A stretch of 64,000 nucleotides of DNA, from contig NZ_CP009630.1 in assembly GCF_000959445.1 (NCBI RefSeq), positions 496,001-560,000 of the forward strand, read 5' to 3'. The notes under the pieces were generated by a model. That model saw only the letters and a program-made list of their open reading frames with translations. It ran no database searches and was not told the origin of the DNA. The stretch is from Burkholderia vietnamiensis LMG 10929 (GTDB taxonomy: Bacteria > Pseudomonadota > Gammaproteobacteria > Burkholderiales > Burkholderiaceae). This document shows positions 45,769 to 54,264 of the stretch, piece after piece. A program made the position numbers and the translations under genes. Every line of letters starts with the position of its first letter. The stretch's first letter is position 1.

Positions 45769-45843
45769 CGCGCGGGGCGAAGCGCATGCGGCCCGAGCGG
45801 CGCATACAATACGCGCTTTCGTCTTGCAGAAGGAACGCCCATC

Positions 45844-46062
45844 ATGACCGAACAGGAAGCCGAACAGCTCGCCACCCATCGCCACTACAAGGGCGGCCTC
45901 TATCGCTATATCGGCGTCGCGCGCCATTCGGAAACGGAGGAAGCGGTGGTCGTGTACGAGCACCTGTGGCCGCATGCGCGCGGCCTGTGGGTGCGCCCGG
46001 AAGCGATGTTCAACGAGAACCTGCCCGACGGTACGCCGCGCTTTCGCAAGCTGCGCGACTGA
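45844..46062 (+). CDS. DUF1653 small protein
   Basis: 72 residues. The segment HYKGGLYRYIGVARHSETEE with VVVYEHLWPHARGLWVRPEA and ENLPDGTPRFRKL is the DUF1653 signature, a short basic-aromatic domain of unknown function found widely in proteobacteria. AAGGA lies upstream of the ATG. It stands alone between the GNAT gene and the ATPase subunit genes. Confidence 0.85.
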   Translation: MTEQEAEQLATHRHYKGGLYRYIGVARHSETEEAVVVYEHLWPHARGLWVRPEAMFNENLPDGTPRFRKLRD

Positions 46063-46094
46063 TCGCCCACCGATAAGCCCGGCCGAGCCGCGCG

Positions 46095-46550
46095 TCAGCC
46101 GCGGCGGCGGGCGCCGTGCGATGCGTGGTCGCGCATCGCCATCGCGAAGAACCGCCGGATCTCGTCCATCAGCTCCGCGCGTGCCGACGCGAAGTCGAAT
46201 GCGCGCCGGTTTTCCTGCGCGTGCACGCGCCGCCACTCGTCGGCCGCGTGGCGCGCTTCGCGCGCGCGCAGCGCATCGAGCTCGGGCGTGCGCAGCGCAT
46301 GATCGGCGATCAGCGTGACGCCTTCGCGGCTCACTTCGAGCACGCCGCCGGCCACCAGAATGCGGCGCCGCTCGCCGCTCGGCGCATCGACGAGCGTGAC
46401 GACGCCGGGCCGGATGCGCGTGAGCAGCGGCGCGTGGCGCGGATAGATCCCGAGCTCGCCACTTTCGCCGGGGACGACGACGAAATGCGCGTCGCCCGAA
46501 TACAGCACGTTCTCGACGCTCAGGATGTCGAGCTTCATCGACGTGTCCAT
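46095..46550 (-). CDS. atpC: F-type ATP synthase epsilon subunit, orphan copy
   Basis: 151 residues from the ATG at 46550, chosen because AAGGAGG lies five bases before it. The beta-sandwich domain reads MKLDILSVENVLYSGDAHFV, then GESGELGIYPRHAPLLTRIR and VAGGVLEVSREGVTLIADHA; the C-terminal helical hairpin follows. The subunit regulates rotation in F1. It directly follows an atpG gene with no beta-subunit gene between them, unlike the standard atpAGDC order. It differs enough from the housekeeping type, with a long basic tail, to be a secondary copy. Confidence 0.88.
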   Translation of the reverse strand: MDTSMKLDILSVENVLYSGDAHFVVVPGESGELGIYPRHAPLLTRIRPGVVTLVDAPSGERRRILVAGGVLEVSREGVTLIADHALRTPELDALRAREARHAADEWRRVHAQENRRAFDFASARAELMDEIRRFFAMAMRDHASHGARRRG

Positions 46551-46569
46551 CGTCGCCTCCTTCACTCGT

Positions 46570-47439
46570 TCAAACGGCCGCCGCGCCCGCGACGATCTCG
46601 CACAGCTCGGTGGTGATCTGCGCCTGCCGCGTCTTCTGGTAGAGCCGCCGCAGGTCGCGCAGCACGCGGTCCGCGTTGTCGGTCGCGGTCTGCATCGCGA
46701 ACATGCGCGCGCATTGCTCGCACGCGTCGTTCTCGACGACGGCCTGGTACAGCATCGATTCGACGTAGCGCAGCAGCAGCGTCTCGACCGCCGGCCGCGG
46801 CGCCGGTTCGTACAGATAGTCGGACGACACGCTCTCGCTTGCCGGCGCGGCGTCGTCGGGCGTGGCGAGCGGCAGCAGCATGTCGATGCGCGGCTCGTAC
46901 GCGAGCGGGCTCGTCAGACGGTTGTAAGCGATGTACACCGCGTCGAGTTCGCCGTCGACGAACGCGGTCAGCGGCACGAGCAGCGCGCCGAGCACGGTGT
47001 CGAAATGCGGTTGCGCGGCGAGGCCGCCCGAGCGCGCGACGATGGTCGCGCCGTGACGCATCAGCGGCTGCAGCCCGCGCGCGCCGATCACGCTCAACTC
47101 GCACGCGATGCCGTCGTGCTCCCATCGTTCCAGCGCATCCAGGCATTGCACCAGCAGCCGCGCGTTCAGCGGCCCGCACAGCCCGCGGTCGGTGCTGACG
47201 ACGATCAGCCCGACGCGCCGCACCGTTGCGCGTGGCGTCATCAGCGTCGAGCCGTAATCGGGCCGGTCGCGCAGCACGCGTTCGGCGATCGCGCGCACGC
47301 GCTCGGCATACGGCCGGAAGTCGCGGGCGCGCCGCTGCGCGCTCGCCATTTTGGTCCGTGCCATCATCTCCATCGCCTTGGTGATCTGGCGCGTGGACGA
47401 GGTGCTGGCGATTTTCGAGCGAATTTCGCGGATGTGCAT
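46570..47439 (-). CDS. atpG: F-type ATP synthase gamma subunit, orphan copy
   Basis: 289 residues from the ATG at 47439 (MHIREIRSKIASTSSTRQIT), full length for AtpG. It keeps KAMEMMARTKMASAQRRARD, VGLIVVSTDRGLCGPLNARL, SSDYLYEPAPRPAVETLLLR and the C-terminal ITTELCEIVAGAAAV. Gamma is the central rotor shaft of F1. No alpha, beta, delta or membrane-sector genes are adjacent: upstream lies the divergent pta-ackA operon and downstream only atpC. The shaft must therefore work with subunits made elsewhere, replace the housekeeping gamma under some condition, or be a relic kept by selection. Confidence 0.9.
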   Translation of the reverse strand: MHIREIRSKIASTSSTRQITKAMEMMARTKMASAQRRARDFRPYAERVRAIAERVLRDRPDYGSTLMTPRATVRRVGLIVVSTDRGLCGPLNARLLVQCLDALERWEHDGIACELSVIGARGLQPLMRHGATIVARSGGLAAQPHFDTVLGALLVPLTAFVDGELDAVYIAYNRLTSPLAYEPRIDMLLPLATPDDAAPASESVSSDYLYEPAPRPAVETLLLRYVESMLYQAVVENDACEQCARMFAMQTATDNADRVLRDLRRLYQKTRQAQITTELCEIVAGAAAV

Positions 47440-47629
47440 GGTCGGCAAGGAAGGGGATGCGAGGCAGGACGCGCCGCGTATGCAGGCGGGCTGCCATCGG
47501 TGCGTCATGGTGCGATTTCATGCTATCGGGACTTCACCTGAAACGATTGATACGGGTCAAACAATCGTCTGCGGATTCGCACCAGAATCGGTTCACGCGT
47601 TCCTTCACGAACCTTCACGAGAGGCAGTC

Positions 47630-48643
47630 ATGTCCGACTCCCGGCAGCATCAGAAATACGACGCGCTGATCGCGCGATGCCGTACGGTGCGGCCGGTGAC
47701 GGTCGCGGTCGTCCATCCGTGCGACGAAGTGTCGTTGCGTGCGGCCGTCGATGCCGCGCAGGCCCGCATCATCACGCCGGTGCTGGTCGGCCCCGCCGCG
47801 CGCATCACGGCGCTGGCCGCGACGATCGGCGTCGACGTGTCGGGCTTTCGGCTCGTCGATGCGCCGCACAGTCACGCAGCGGCCGCGTTGGCCGTCGCGC
47901 TCGTGCGCGCGGGCGACGCGCAGGCGCTGATGAAGGGCAGCCTGCACACCGACGAGCTGCTCGAAGAAGTCGTGCGGCCCGATACCGGGCTGCGCACGCA
48001 GCGGCGGTTGAGCCACGTGTTCATCATGGACGTGCCGACCTACTACAAGCCGCTGTTCATCACCGATGCGGCCGTCAATATCCGGCCGACGCTCGAGCAG
48101 AAGGCCGACATCGCGCAGAACGCGATCGATCTCGCGCATGCGCTCGGCATCGCGCAGCCGAAGGTCGCGATCCTGTCGGCGGTCGAGACGGTCAGTTCGA
48201 AGCTGCCGTCGACGGTCGATGCGGCCGCGCTGTGCAAGATGGCCGAGCGCGGCCAGATCACCGGCGCGCTGCTCGACGGGCCGCTCGCGCTCGACAACGC
48301 GATCAGCCCGGAAGCCGCACGCCTCAAGCATCTGTCGTCGGCCGTCGCCGGCGACGCCGACATCCTGCTCGCGCCCGATCTCGAAGCCGGCAACATGCTC
48401 GCGAAAGAGCTGACGTTCCTCGCCAACGCCGATGCGGCCGGCATCGTGCTCGGCGCGCGCGTGCCGGTGATCCTGACGAGCCGTGCCGACAACGAGCGCA
48501 CGCGGCTCGCGAGCTGCGCGATCGCGGCGCTCGTCGCGGATGCCGCGCGTGGCGCGGGCGTGCCCGCAGCCGTGGTGTCGCCGGCACCGGCCACGCCGGC
48601 CGAGGCGGCGGTGCTGGCGTCGTCGCAAGCCGTATCACGGTGA
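47630..48643 (+). CDS. Phosphate acetyl/butyryltransferase
   Basis: 337 residues, the short Pta/Ptb type without an N-terminal DRTGG domain. The frame is trimmed to the ATG at 47630 (MSDSRQHQKYDALIARCRTV), which has GAGG upstream. Motifs include ITPVLVGPAARITALAATIG, AQALMKGSLHTDELLEEVVR, RRLSHVFIMDVPTYYKPLFI and PDLEAGNMLAKELTFLA. It interconverts acyl-CoA and acyl phosphate. The kinase gene follows after 11 bases, so the pair converts acetyl-CoA (or butyryl-CoA) to the acid with ATP formation, or the reverse. Confidence 0.88.
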   Translation: MSDSRQHQKYDALIARCRTVRPVTVAVVHPCDEVSLRAAVDAAQARIITPVLVGPAARITALAATIGVDVSGFRLVDAPHSHAAAALAVALVRAGDAQALMKGSLHTDELLEEVVRPDTGLRTQRRLSHVFIMDVPTYYKPLFITDAAVNIRPTLEQKADIAQNAIDLAHALGIAQPKVAILSAVETVSSKLPSTVDAAALCKMAERGQITGALLDGPLALDNAISPEAARLKHLSSAVAGDADILLAPDLEAGNMLAKELTFLANADAAGIVLGARVPVILTSRADNERTRLASCAIAALVADAARGAGVPAAVVSPAPATPAEAAVLASSQAVSR

Positions 48644-48654
48644 AGGAGGCGGCG

Positions 48655-49875
48655 ATGCGGCATCCGGTGCTGGTTCTGAACGCAGGCTCGTCGAGCCTGA
48701 AATTTTCGGTGTACGACACGCGTGACGACCGGTCGCTCGACGCCGGCGTGCATGGGCAGATCGACAGCCTGCACGTCGCGCCGCGTCTCACCGTGGTCGA
48801 TGCGCACGGAGTGCTGCTCGCCGATCGCGCGGTCGCACGCCCCGGCCATCATGCGGCGATCGAAGCGCTGCACGCGTGGTTCGCCGATCACGTCGGGCGC
48901 GAGGCGGCGTTCGACGGCGTCGGCCACCGCGTCGTGCACGGTGGCCCGTATTTCACCGCGCCGGTGCGGATCGATGCGCGCGTGCTGGAGACGATCGCAT
49001 CGCTGGCGCCGCTGGCGCCGCTGCACCAGCCGCATCATGTCGATGCGATTCGCGCGGTCGCCGCGTTCGCGCCCGAGCTGCCGCAGGTCGCCTGTTTCGA
49101 CACCGCGTTCCATGCGACGATGCCCGCGCTCGAGCGGGAATTTGCGCTGCCGCGCACGCTCACCGAACAGGGCATCGTGCGCTACGGCTTTCATGGGCTG
49201 TCGTACGAATATGTGTCGGGCGTGCTCGCGGAACTCGATCCCGCGTGGCGGCAGCGCCGCACCATCATCGCGCATCTCGGCAACGGCGCGAGCCTGTGCG
49301 CGCTCGAGCAGGGCCGCAGCGTCGCGACGACGATGGGCTTCACCGCCGTCGACGGGCTGCCGATGGGCACGCGCACGGGCAGCCTCGACCCCGGCGTGAT
49401 CCTGTACTTGCTGCGACACGACGGGCGTTCCGTCGATGACGTCGAGCATCTGATCTATGCGGAATCCGGGCTGCTCGGCGTGTCGGGCGTGTCGAGCGAC
49501 ATGCGCACGCTGCTCGCGAGCGATGCGCCTTCGGCCGCGCATGCGGTCGAGCTGTTCGCGTATCGCGTCGCGCGCGAGATGGCCGCGCTGGCCGGCGTGC
49601 TCGGCGGCGTCGATACGCTGGTGTTCACCGCGGGCGTCGGCGAGCATGCGCCGCGCGTGCGCGAGCTGATCTGCGCGCGCGCCGCGTGGCTCGGCATCGC
49701 CGTCGACGCAAGCGCGAACGCGGCCGGCCGCGCGGTGATCTCGACCGACGCGTCGCGCGTGACGGTGCGCGTGATGCCGACCGACGAGAATTTGATGATC
49801 GCGCGTCACACGCGCCGCGTGCTGGACGGCGCGGTATCTTCTCCTTCGACCTCGAGCGCCTCACTATCCCGATGA
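48655..49875 (+). CDS. ackA: Acetate kinase
   Basis: 406 residues from the ATG at 48655 with GAAGGAGG upstream. The ASKHA fold shows LVLNAGSSSLKFSVYDT, GVGHRVVHGGPYF, FDTAFHATMPALEREFALPR, FHGLSYEYVS, HLGNGASLCALEQGRSVATT, DGLPMGTRTGSLDPGVILYL and VFTAGVGEHAPRVRELI, all matching acetate/propionate kinases. It makes acetate and ATP from acetyl phosphate. It is in one operon with the acyltransferase and overlaps the following PhaC-like gene by four bases. The stop is at 49873-49875. Confidence 0.92.
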   Translation: MRHPVLVLNAGSSSLKFSVYDTRDDRSLDAGVHGQIDSLHVAPRLTVVDAHGVLLADRAVARPGHHAAIEALHAWFADHVGREAAFDGVGHRVVHGGPYFTAPVRIDARVLETIASLAPLAPLHQPHHVDAIRAVAAFAPELPQVACFDTAFHATMPALEREFALPRTLTEQGIVRYGFHGLSYEYVSGVLAELDPAWRQRRTIIAHLGNGASLCALEQGRSVATTMGFTAVDGLPMGTRTGSLDPGVILYLLRHDGRSVDDVEHLIYAESGLLGVSGVSSDMRTLLASDAPSAAHAVELFAYRVAREMAALAGVLGGVDTLVFTAGVGEHAPRVRELICARAAWLGIAVDASANAAGRAVISTDASRVTVRVMPTDENLMIARHTRRVLDGAVSSPSTSSASLSR

Positions 49876-50981
49876 AATCCACTCACCGACCCGCGACGGC
49901 GTCGCTGCCGATCTTCTGGCCGATGGCGGCCGCCGCCACGCTGTTCGAAGCCGGCTCCGAACTCACTGCCCGCAATCTGCGATTCGTCGCGGAGGAGGAG
50001 AAGCTGCACTTCGGCCAACGTCCGGCGCTCGCCACGGAGAACCGGCCGCTGCTCGAGCTGCGCACGATGATCTTTCGCGACTACTCGACGGCGCAGCCGC
50101 AAGGGCTGCCGACGATCGTCGATGCGCCGTATGCCGGCCACAGCGCGATGATCGCCGATTACCAGCCGGGGCAGAGCCTGATGCAGACGCTGCGCGAGCA
50201 CGGCGTCACGCGGCTCTACCTGACCGACTGGCGTTCGGCGACCGAGGACATGAAGGATCTCGAGATCGACCAGTACCTTGCCGAACTGAACGTGTGTATC
50301 GACGAGCTGGGCGGGCGCGTGAACCTGGTCGGGCTGTGTCAGGGCGGCTGGATGTCTGCGATGTACGCGGCGCGCTTCCCGCACAAGGTCGCGAGCCTCG
50401 TGCTCGCGGGCTCGCCGATCGACACGGACGCGGGCGACGGCCCGATCAAACAGATGGCGCATACCTATCCGCTGTCGTTCTACGAGGAGCTCGTTGCGAT
50501 GGGCGGCGGCCTGATGCGCGGACGTTTCATGCTGCGCGGCTGGAAGAACATGCATCCCGACCAGCATTATCTGGCCGACCACGTCGATCTCTACGAACAT
50601 CTCGACGACCCGGATTACCTGCGCAAGCGCGAGATATTCGCGAGCTGGTACGAGAGCCCGATCGACCTGCCGGGCCGCTGGTATCTGCAGGCGATCCAGC
50701 AGATCTTCAAGGAAAACCGGCTCGCGCGCGGCACCTTCGTTGCGCTGGGCCGCACGCTCGACCTGAAGGACGTGCGCTGTCCCGCATTCCTGCTCGCCGG
50801 CGAAACCGACGACATCACGACGCGCGAGCAGGTGTTCGGCGCGCAGCAGTATCTCGGCACGCCGGCGGAGCAGGTGACGAGCCGGCTCGTGCCGGGCGGC
50901 CACATCGGGCTGTTCATGGGATCGCGCACGTTGAAGGACACGTGGCCGGGGATCGCTGCGTGGATCGCGCAGCAGCGTTGA
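49872..50981 (+). CDS. PhaC-like alpha/beta-fold protein (PHA synthase/depolymerase relative)
   Basis: 369 residues starting MKSTHRPATASLPIFWPMAA inside the ackA stop codon (ATGA). The nucleophile elbow reads VNLVGLCQGGWMSAMYAARF, with Cys in place of Ser, as in polyhydroxyalkanoate synthases. The general fold is supported by LYLTDWRSATEDMKD, PAFLLAGETDDITTREQVF (Asp) and VPGGHIGLFMGSRTLKDTWP (His). It is shorter than class I PhaC (about 570) and lacks its N-terminal domain. Coupling to pta-ackA suggests a role in acyl-CoA overflow or PHA turnover under low oxygen. Synthesis versus breakdown cannot be decided. Confidence 0.8.
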   Translation: MKSTHRPATASLPIFWPMAAAATLFEAGSELTARNLRFVAEEEKLHFGQRPALATENRPLLELRTMIFRDYSTAQPQGLPTIVDAPYAGHSAMIADYQPGQSLMQTLREHGVTRLYLTDWRSATEDMKDLEIDQYLAELNVCIDELGGRVNLVGLCQGGWMSAMYAARFPHKVASLVLAGSPIDTDAGDGPIKQMAHTYPLSFYEELVAMGGGLMRGRFMLRGWKNMHPDQHYLADHVDLYEHLDDPDYLRKREIFASWYESPIDLPGRWYLQAIQQIFKENRLARGTFVALGRTLDLKDVRCPAFLLAGETDDITTREQVFGAQQYLGTPAEQVTSRLVPGGHIGLFMGSRTLKDTWPGIAAWIAQQR

Positions 50982-51021
50982 TGCAGGCGGTTGGCGCGGC
51001 GCGGCCGGCGCGCCCGCCCGC

Positions 51022-52233
51022 TCATGCGCCGGCCAGTGCCTTCGTCAATTCCGGCGGCGCGTGCGCGACCGTCACCTGCGGCGTGCCATGCCACGCCGCC
51101 AGCCGTTGCACGGCCTTCGCGACATCGGCCGCGAGCCCCGTGCCGAATCGCACGCCGGGCTCGACGTGCACGGCCTTCAGTTCGAACGTGCCGAGCGCGC
51201 GATGCGCTTTCGCGTCGACGCGTCCGATCAGCCGGCCGCGATGCAGCACCGGCAGGCAGAAGTAGCCGTAGCGCCGCTTGTGCGCAGGCGTATAGCACTC
51301 GATCGTGTAGTCGAATCCGAACAGCGTCGACGCACGCCGGCGGTCCCACACCACCGGATCGAACGGCGACAGCAGCGTCGTCACCGTCGAGCGCAGCGTG
51401 TCCGCCGCGGCGGCCGGCAGCAATGCGTCGAGCGAGCGATGCACGTAGGCCGGCTCCTTCCAGCTGGCCACTTCGACCGGAATCAGCTCGCCCGCGCCCG
51501 CGAGCGCGTCGAGTTCGGCACGATACGAGCGGCGCGGCAGCCGGTAGTAATCGGCGACCCAGTCCGCGCGCACGACGCCGAGCGCGCGGCAGGTGTAGTC
51601 GAGCAGCGCCGGCAGCACCGCCTCGCGCGGCGGCAGGTCGCACGCATCGTCCCAGTCGGGCAGCACGCGTTCGCGCACGTCATAGATCCGCTGGAAATTG
51701 CGGCGCTCCGATACCATCAGCTCGCCTAATGTGAACAGCACTTCCAGGTGCTTCTTCTCGGGTTTGCGGTCCCACCAGCCGTTGCCTGTTACGCCATCCT
51801 CACGGACGAAATCCGCCGATTTCACCGGGCCTTGCGCGCGGATCCGCGCCAGCAGCGAGTCGATCTCCGCGCGATTCTGCGCGTGCCAGTCGGCCGCGTA
51901 TTTCCATCCCATTCCGCGCGGGTCGAGCATCTTGTAGCGCATCAGCCCGAACTGCTCGACGGGCAGGAAGCACGCTTCGTGCGACCAGTATTCGAACAGG
52001 CGCGCTTCGGCGAGATGCTCGTCGAGCCAACGCGGGTCGAAGTTGCCGACGCGGCTGAACAGCACCAGATACGGGCTGCGCGCGACGACGTGAATGGTGT
52101 CGATCTGCAATTGCGCCATGCGGCGGATCGCATCGAGGACGTCGGCCTTCGTGGCCTTGCGGCGCGGCGGGGTCAGCAGGCCCTGCGCGGCGAGATGCAA
52201 TGCGCGGGCGGCGGCGGGCGAGAGCGTGAGCAT
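51022..52233 (-). CDS. YcaQ/AlkZ-like winged-helix DNA repair protein
   Basis: 403 residues, the usual size of the HTH_42 (DUF1006) family. The start MLTLSPAAARALHLAAQGLL is followed by RRMAQLQIDTIHVVARSPYL, which holds the QxD catalytic motif of AlkZ and YcaQ glycosylases, and FEYWSHEACFLPVEQFGLMR. Winged-helix modules fill the rest; the end contains KRRYGYFCLPVLHRGRLIGR. Relatives unhook DNA interstrand crosslinks or excise alkylated bases. It converges on the PhaC-like gene with 40 bases between. Confidence 0.83.
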   Translation of the reverse strand: MLTLSPAAARALHLAAQGLLTPPRRKATKADVLDAIRRMAQLQIDTIHVVARSPYLVLFSRVGNFDPRWLDEHLAEARLFEYWSHEACFLPVEQFGLMRYKMLDPRGMGWKYAADWHAQNRAEIDSLLARIRAQGPVKSADFVREDGVTGNGWWDRKPEKKHLEVLFTLGELMVSERRNFQRIYDVRERVLPDWDDACDLPPREAVLPALLDYTCRALGVVRADWVADYYRLPRRSYRAELDALAGAGELIPVEVASWKEPAYVHRSLDALLPAAAADTLRSTVTTLLSPFDPVVWDRRRASTLFGFDYTIECYTPAHKRRYGYFCLPVLHRGRLIGRVDAKAHRALGTFELKAVHVEPGVRFGTGLAADVAKAVQRLAAWHGTPQVTVAHAPPELTKALAGA

Positions 52234-52348
52234 CGGGACGGCGGCTGAGGTGGCGGTCGGGCATCACTGTAGCGCGAAAGCGGCGCGCGCGTGCACGCCG
52301 CGTGTCTGACAATGCTTGACAGATGCGCGGCCCGAGTTTCCTTATAGT

Positions 52349-52520
52349 GCTGCCATGACGCGATGAAACAGGCGCGCAACGATTCGGCTTCCGACGCACA
52401 TATGTCAATGGCACGCAGGAAGCAGATCCGGGATTCTCAACCCCCACGAGGAACCCGGAGCCCTGAGCGGACATCCATGCGGCTGTGCACCGGCCCCGTG
52501 TGGATGTCCGCTGTTTTTTT
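52349..52520 (+). ncRNA. Candidate small RNA with intrinsic terminator
   Basis: In the 330-base gap a TATAGT box (52343-52348) lies downstream of TTGACA (52316-52321), though the 21-base spacing is long. The presumed transcript ends in a textbook terminator: AGCGGACATCCA (52466-52477) pairs perfectly with 52501-52512, followed by a G and at least seven T. A second stem, TCCGGG with CCCGGA, lies upstream of it. No good reading frame fills the interval, and the flanking genes read away from it, so a free-standing RNA is the best explanation. Start and length are approximate. Confidence 0.5.
52466..52520 (+). terminator. Strong rho-independent terminator
   Basis: A perfect 12-pair stem followed by a T-run on the plus strand. 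No plus-strand protein gene ends nearby, which makes it the main evidence for the small RNA. Confidence 0.8.
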
Positions 52521-52567
52521 CGTGGTCCGTCACGAGCCGAATCCTGTTCTTCAGCCCATCTGGCGCA

Positions 52568-53983
52568 TCATTTCCGCTTGCCGCGCGCGACCTCGTCGCC
52601 GGCGCCCGGCGGCAGCCGGCGCGTGATCGGAATCGACGCGAACGAGCACAGCCCGACCACGACGAACGCCGGCCAGAAGTCCGACCACACCATCGTCTGA
52701 TGCCCCTGCAGCCAGTGCGACAGATGCAGCACGAGGCCGGCGACCGTCACGCCGAGCCCGAGCGACATCTGCTGGACGACGCTGCCGAGGCTCGTCGCGC
52801 GCCCTGCATCGGCCTGCGAAATATCGGCGTAGATCATCGAGTTGAGGCTCGTGAACTGCAGCGCGGGAAAGATTCCGCCCACCAGCACGATGGTCCAGAT
52901 CGCCCAGGTCGGCATGCCCGGATGGAACACGCCGTATGCGGCGATCGCGAGCCCGGCGAACGCGGCGTTGTAGATCAGTACCGTGCGAAAGCCGAAGCGG
53001 CGCAGCGTATGGGTGGCCGTCGAGCGGCTCACCGCGCCGCCGAGCGCCGACGCGCAGGTGATCAGCCCGGAGTGGAACGCGCTCATGCCGAGTCCTTCCT
53101 GCAGCGCGAGCGGCAGCAGGAACGGCACCGCGCCGAGGCCGATCCGGAACAGCGAGCCGCCTACCACGCTCGCGTGGTAGGTCGGAATCTTCAGGAAGCT
53201 CAGATCGAGCACCGGCCGCGTCTTGCGGCGCGCGTACGGCACGTACAGCGCGAGCATCGCCGCGCCGACCGCGCACATCGCGATCGCGTTGCCGCGCGAC
53301 GTGAGCGCGCCGTCGATCAGCGTCAGCCCCATCAGCAGCAGCGCGGCGCCGCTCGCCGACAACAGGAACCCGAACCAGTCGAGCGGGCCGGGATCGGGCT
53401 CGTGCGTATTCGCGATGTGCTTGCTCGCCAGATAGATGCCGTAGATGCCGATCGGTACGTTGATGAAGAAGATCATCCGCCAGTGCAGATAGGTCGTGAT
53501 GAAGCCGCCGACCAGCGGCCCGAGCGTGGGGCCGAACAGCGCGGGAATCGCGAGGTAGTTCATCGCGCGCACGAGCTCGGCGCGCGGCACCGCGCGGAAG
53601 ATGATGATGCGGCCGACCGGCACCATCATCGCGCCGCCGACGCCCTGCACGAAGCGCGCGAAGGTCAGCAGGCCGAGCGAGTTGGAGGCCGCGCACAACA
53701 GCGAGCCGGCGACGAAAATGCCGATCGCGGTGCGGAATACCGAACGTGCGCTGAAGCGGTCGGCGAGCCATCCGCAGATCGGGATGAAGACGCCGAGGCC
53801 GACCACGTAGGCCGTGATCGCGATGTTCAGGGTGACGGGACTGTGCCCGAAGTCTCTCGCCATCGCGGGCAGCGCGGTGACGATGATGTTGGCGTCGACG
53901 CTTTCCATGAACAACGCACAGGCAACGATGAGCGGTGCTAGAAAGACGGGCGACATGGGCAGGGCGCGCGGTAAAGGCGCCAT
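52568..53983 (-). CDS. DHA2-type MFS multidrug exporter (EmrB/QacA family)
   Basis: 471 residues from the ATG at 53983 ([20 protein letters not shown]), with GTGGG six bases upstream; an ATG at 53956 is an alternative. Hydrophobicity suggests 13-14 helices. The first helix has [20 protein letters not shown], loop 2-3 motif A is [18 protein letters not shown], and motif C-like residues lie in [20 protein letters not shown]. Typical substrates are lipophilic drugs and cations. It has no EmrA partner gene here. Confidence 0.87.
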   Translation of the reverse strand: MAPLPRALPMSPVFLAPLIVACALFMESVDANIIVTALPAMARDFGHSPVTLNIAITAYVVGLGVFIPICGWLADRFSARSVFRTAIGIFVAGSLLCAASNSLGLLTFARFVQGVGGAMMVPVGRIIIFRAVPRAELVRAMNYLAIPALFGPTLGPLVGGFITTYLHWRMIFFINVPIGIYGIYLASKHIANTHEPDPGPLDWFGFLLSASGAALLLMGLTLIDGALTSRGNAIAMCAVGAAMLALYVPYARRKTRPVLDLSFLKIPTYHASVVGGSLFRIGLGAVPFLLPLALQEGLGMSAFHSGLITCASALGGAVSRSTATHTLRRFGFRTVLIYNAAFAGLAIAAYGVFHPGMPTWAIWTIVLVGGIFPALQFTSLNSMIYADISQADAGRATSLGSVVQQMSLGLGVTVAGLVLHLSHWLQGHQTMVWSDFWPAFVVVGLCSFASIPITRRLPPGAGDEVARGKRK

Positions 53984-54264
53984 TATGCCCACATTGTGGG
54001 GATCGCGTCACGCAGCCGTGCGCGTGTTCCGCATGTTGCAATAGTCGTTCCTGTTACGGCGTCGCGAAGCAGAGACGACTGCGCCGGCGCCTCGGCTCCC
54101 GGCGACGCGCCCAGCCCGACTTGCGCGCGTCGCGCGTTTCGTGCGACAGTCCACCCACATCAGCGAAACACCACAATGCGCATCGATCGACGGCCATCGA
54201 GACGAGCGCCCGCGCGAACGAGACCCCTGCCGATCCACTGGCCACCGAAAGGAGGGGACACGTC

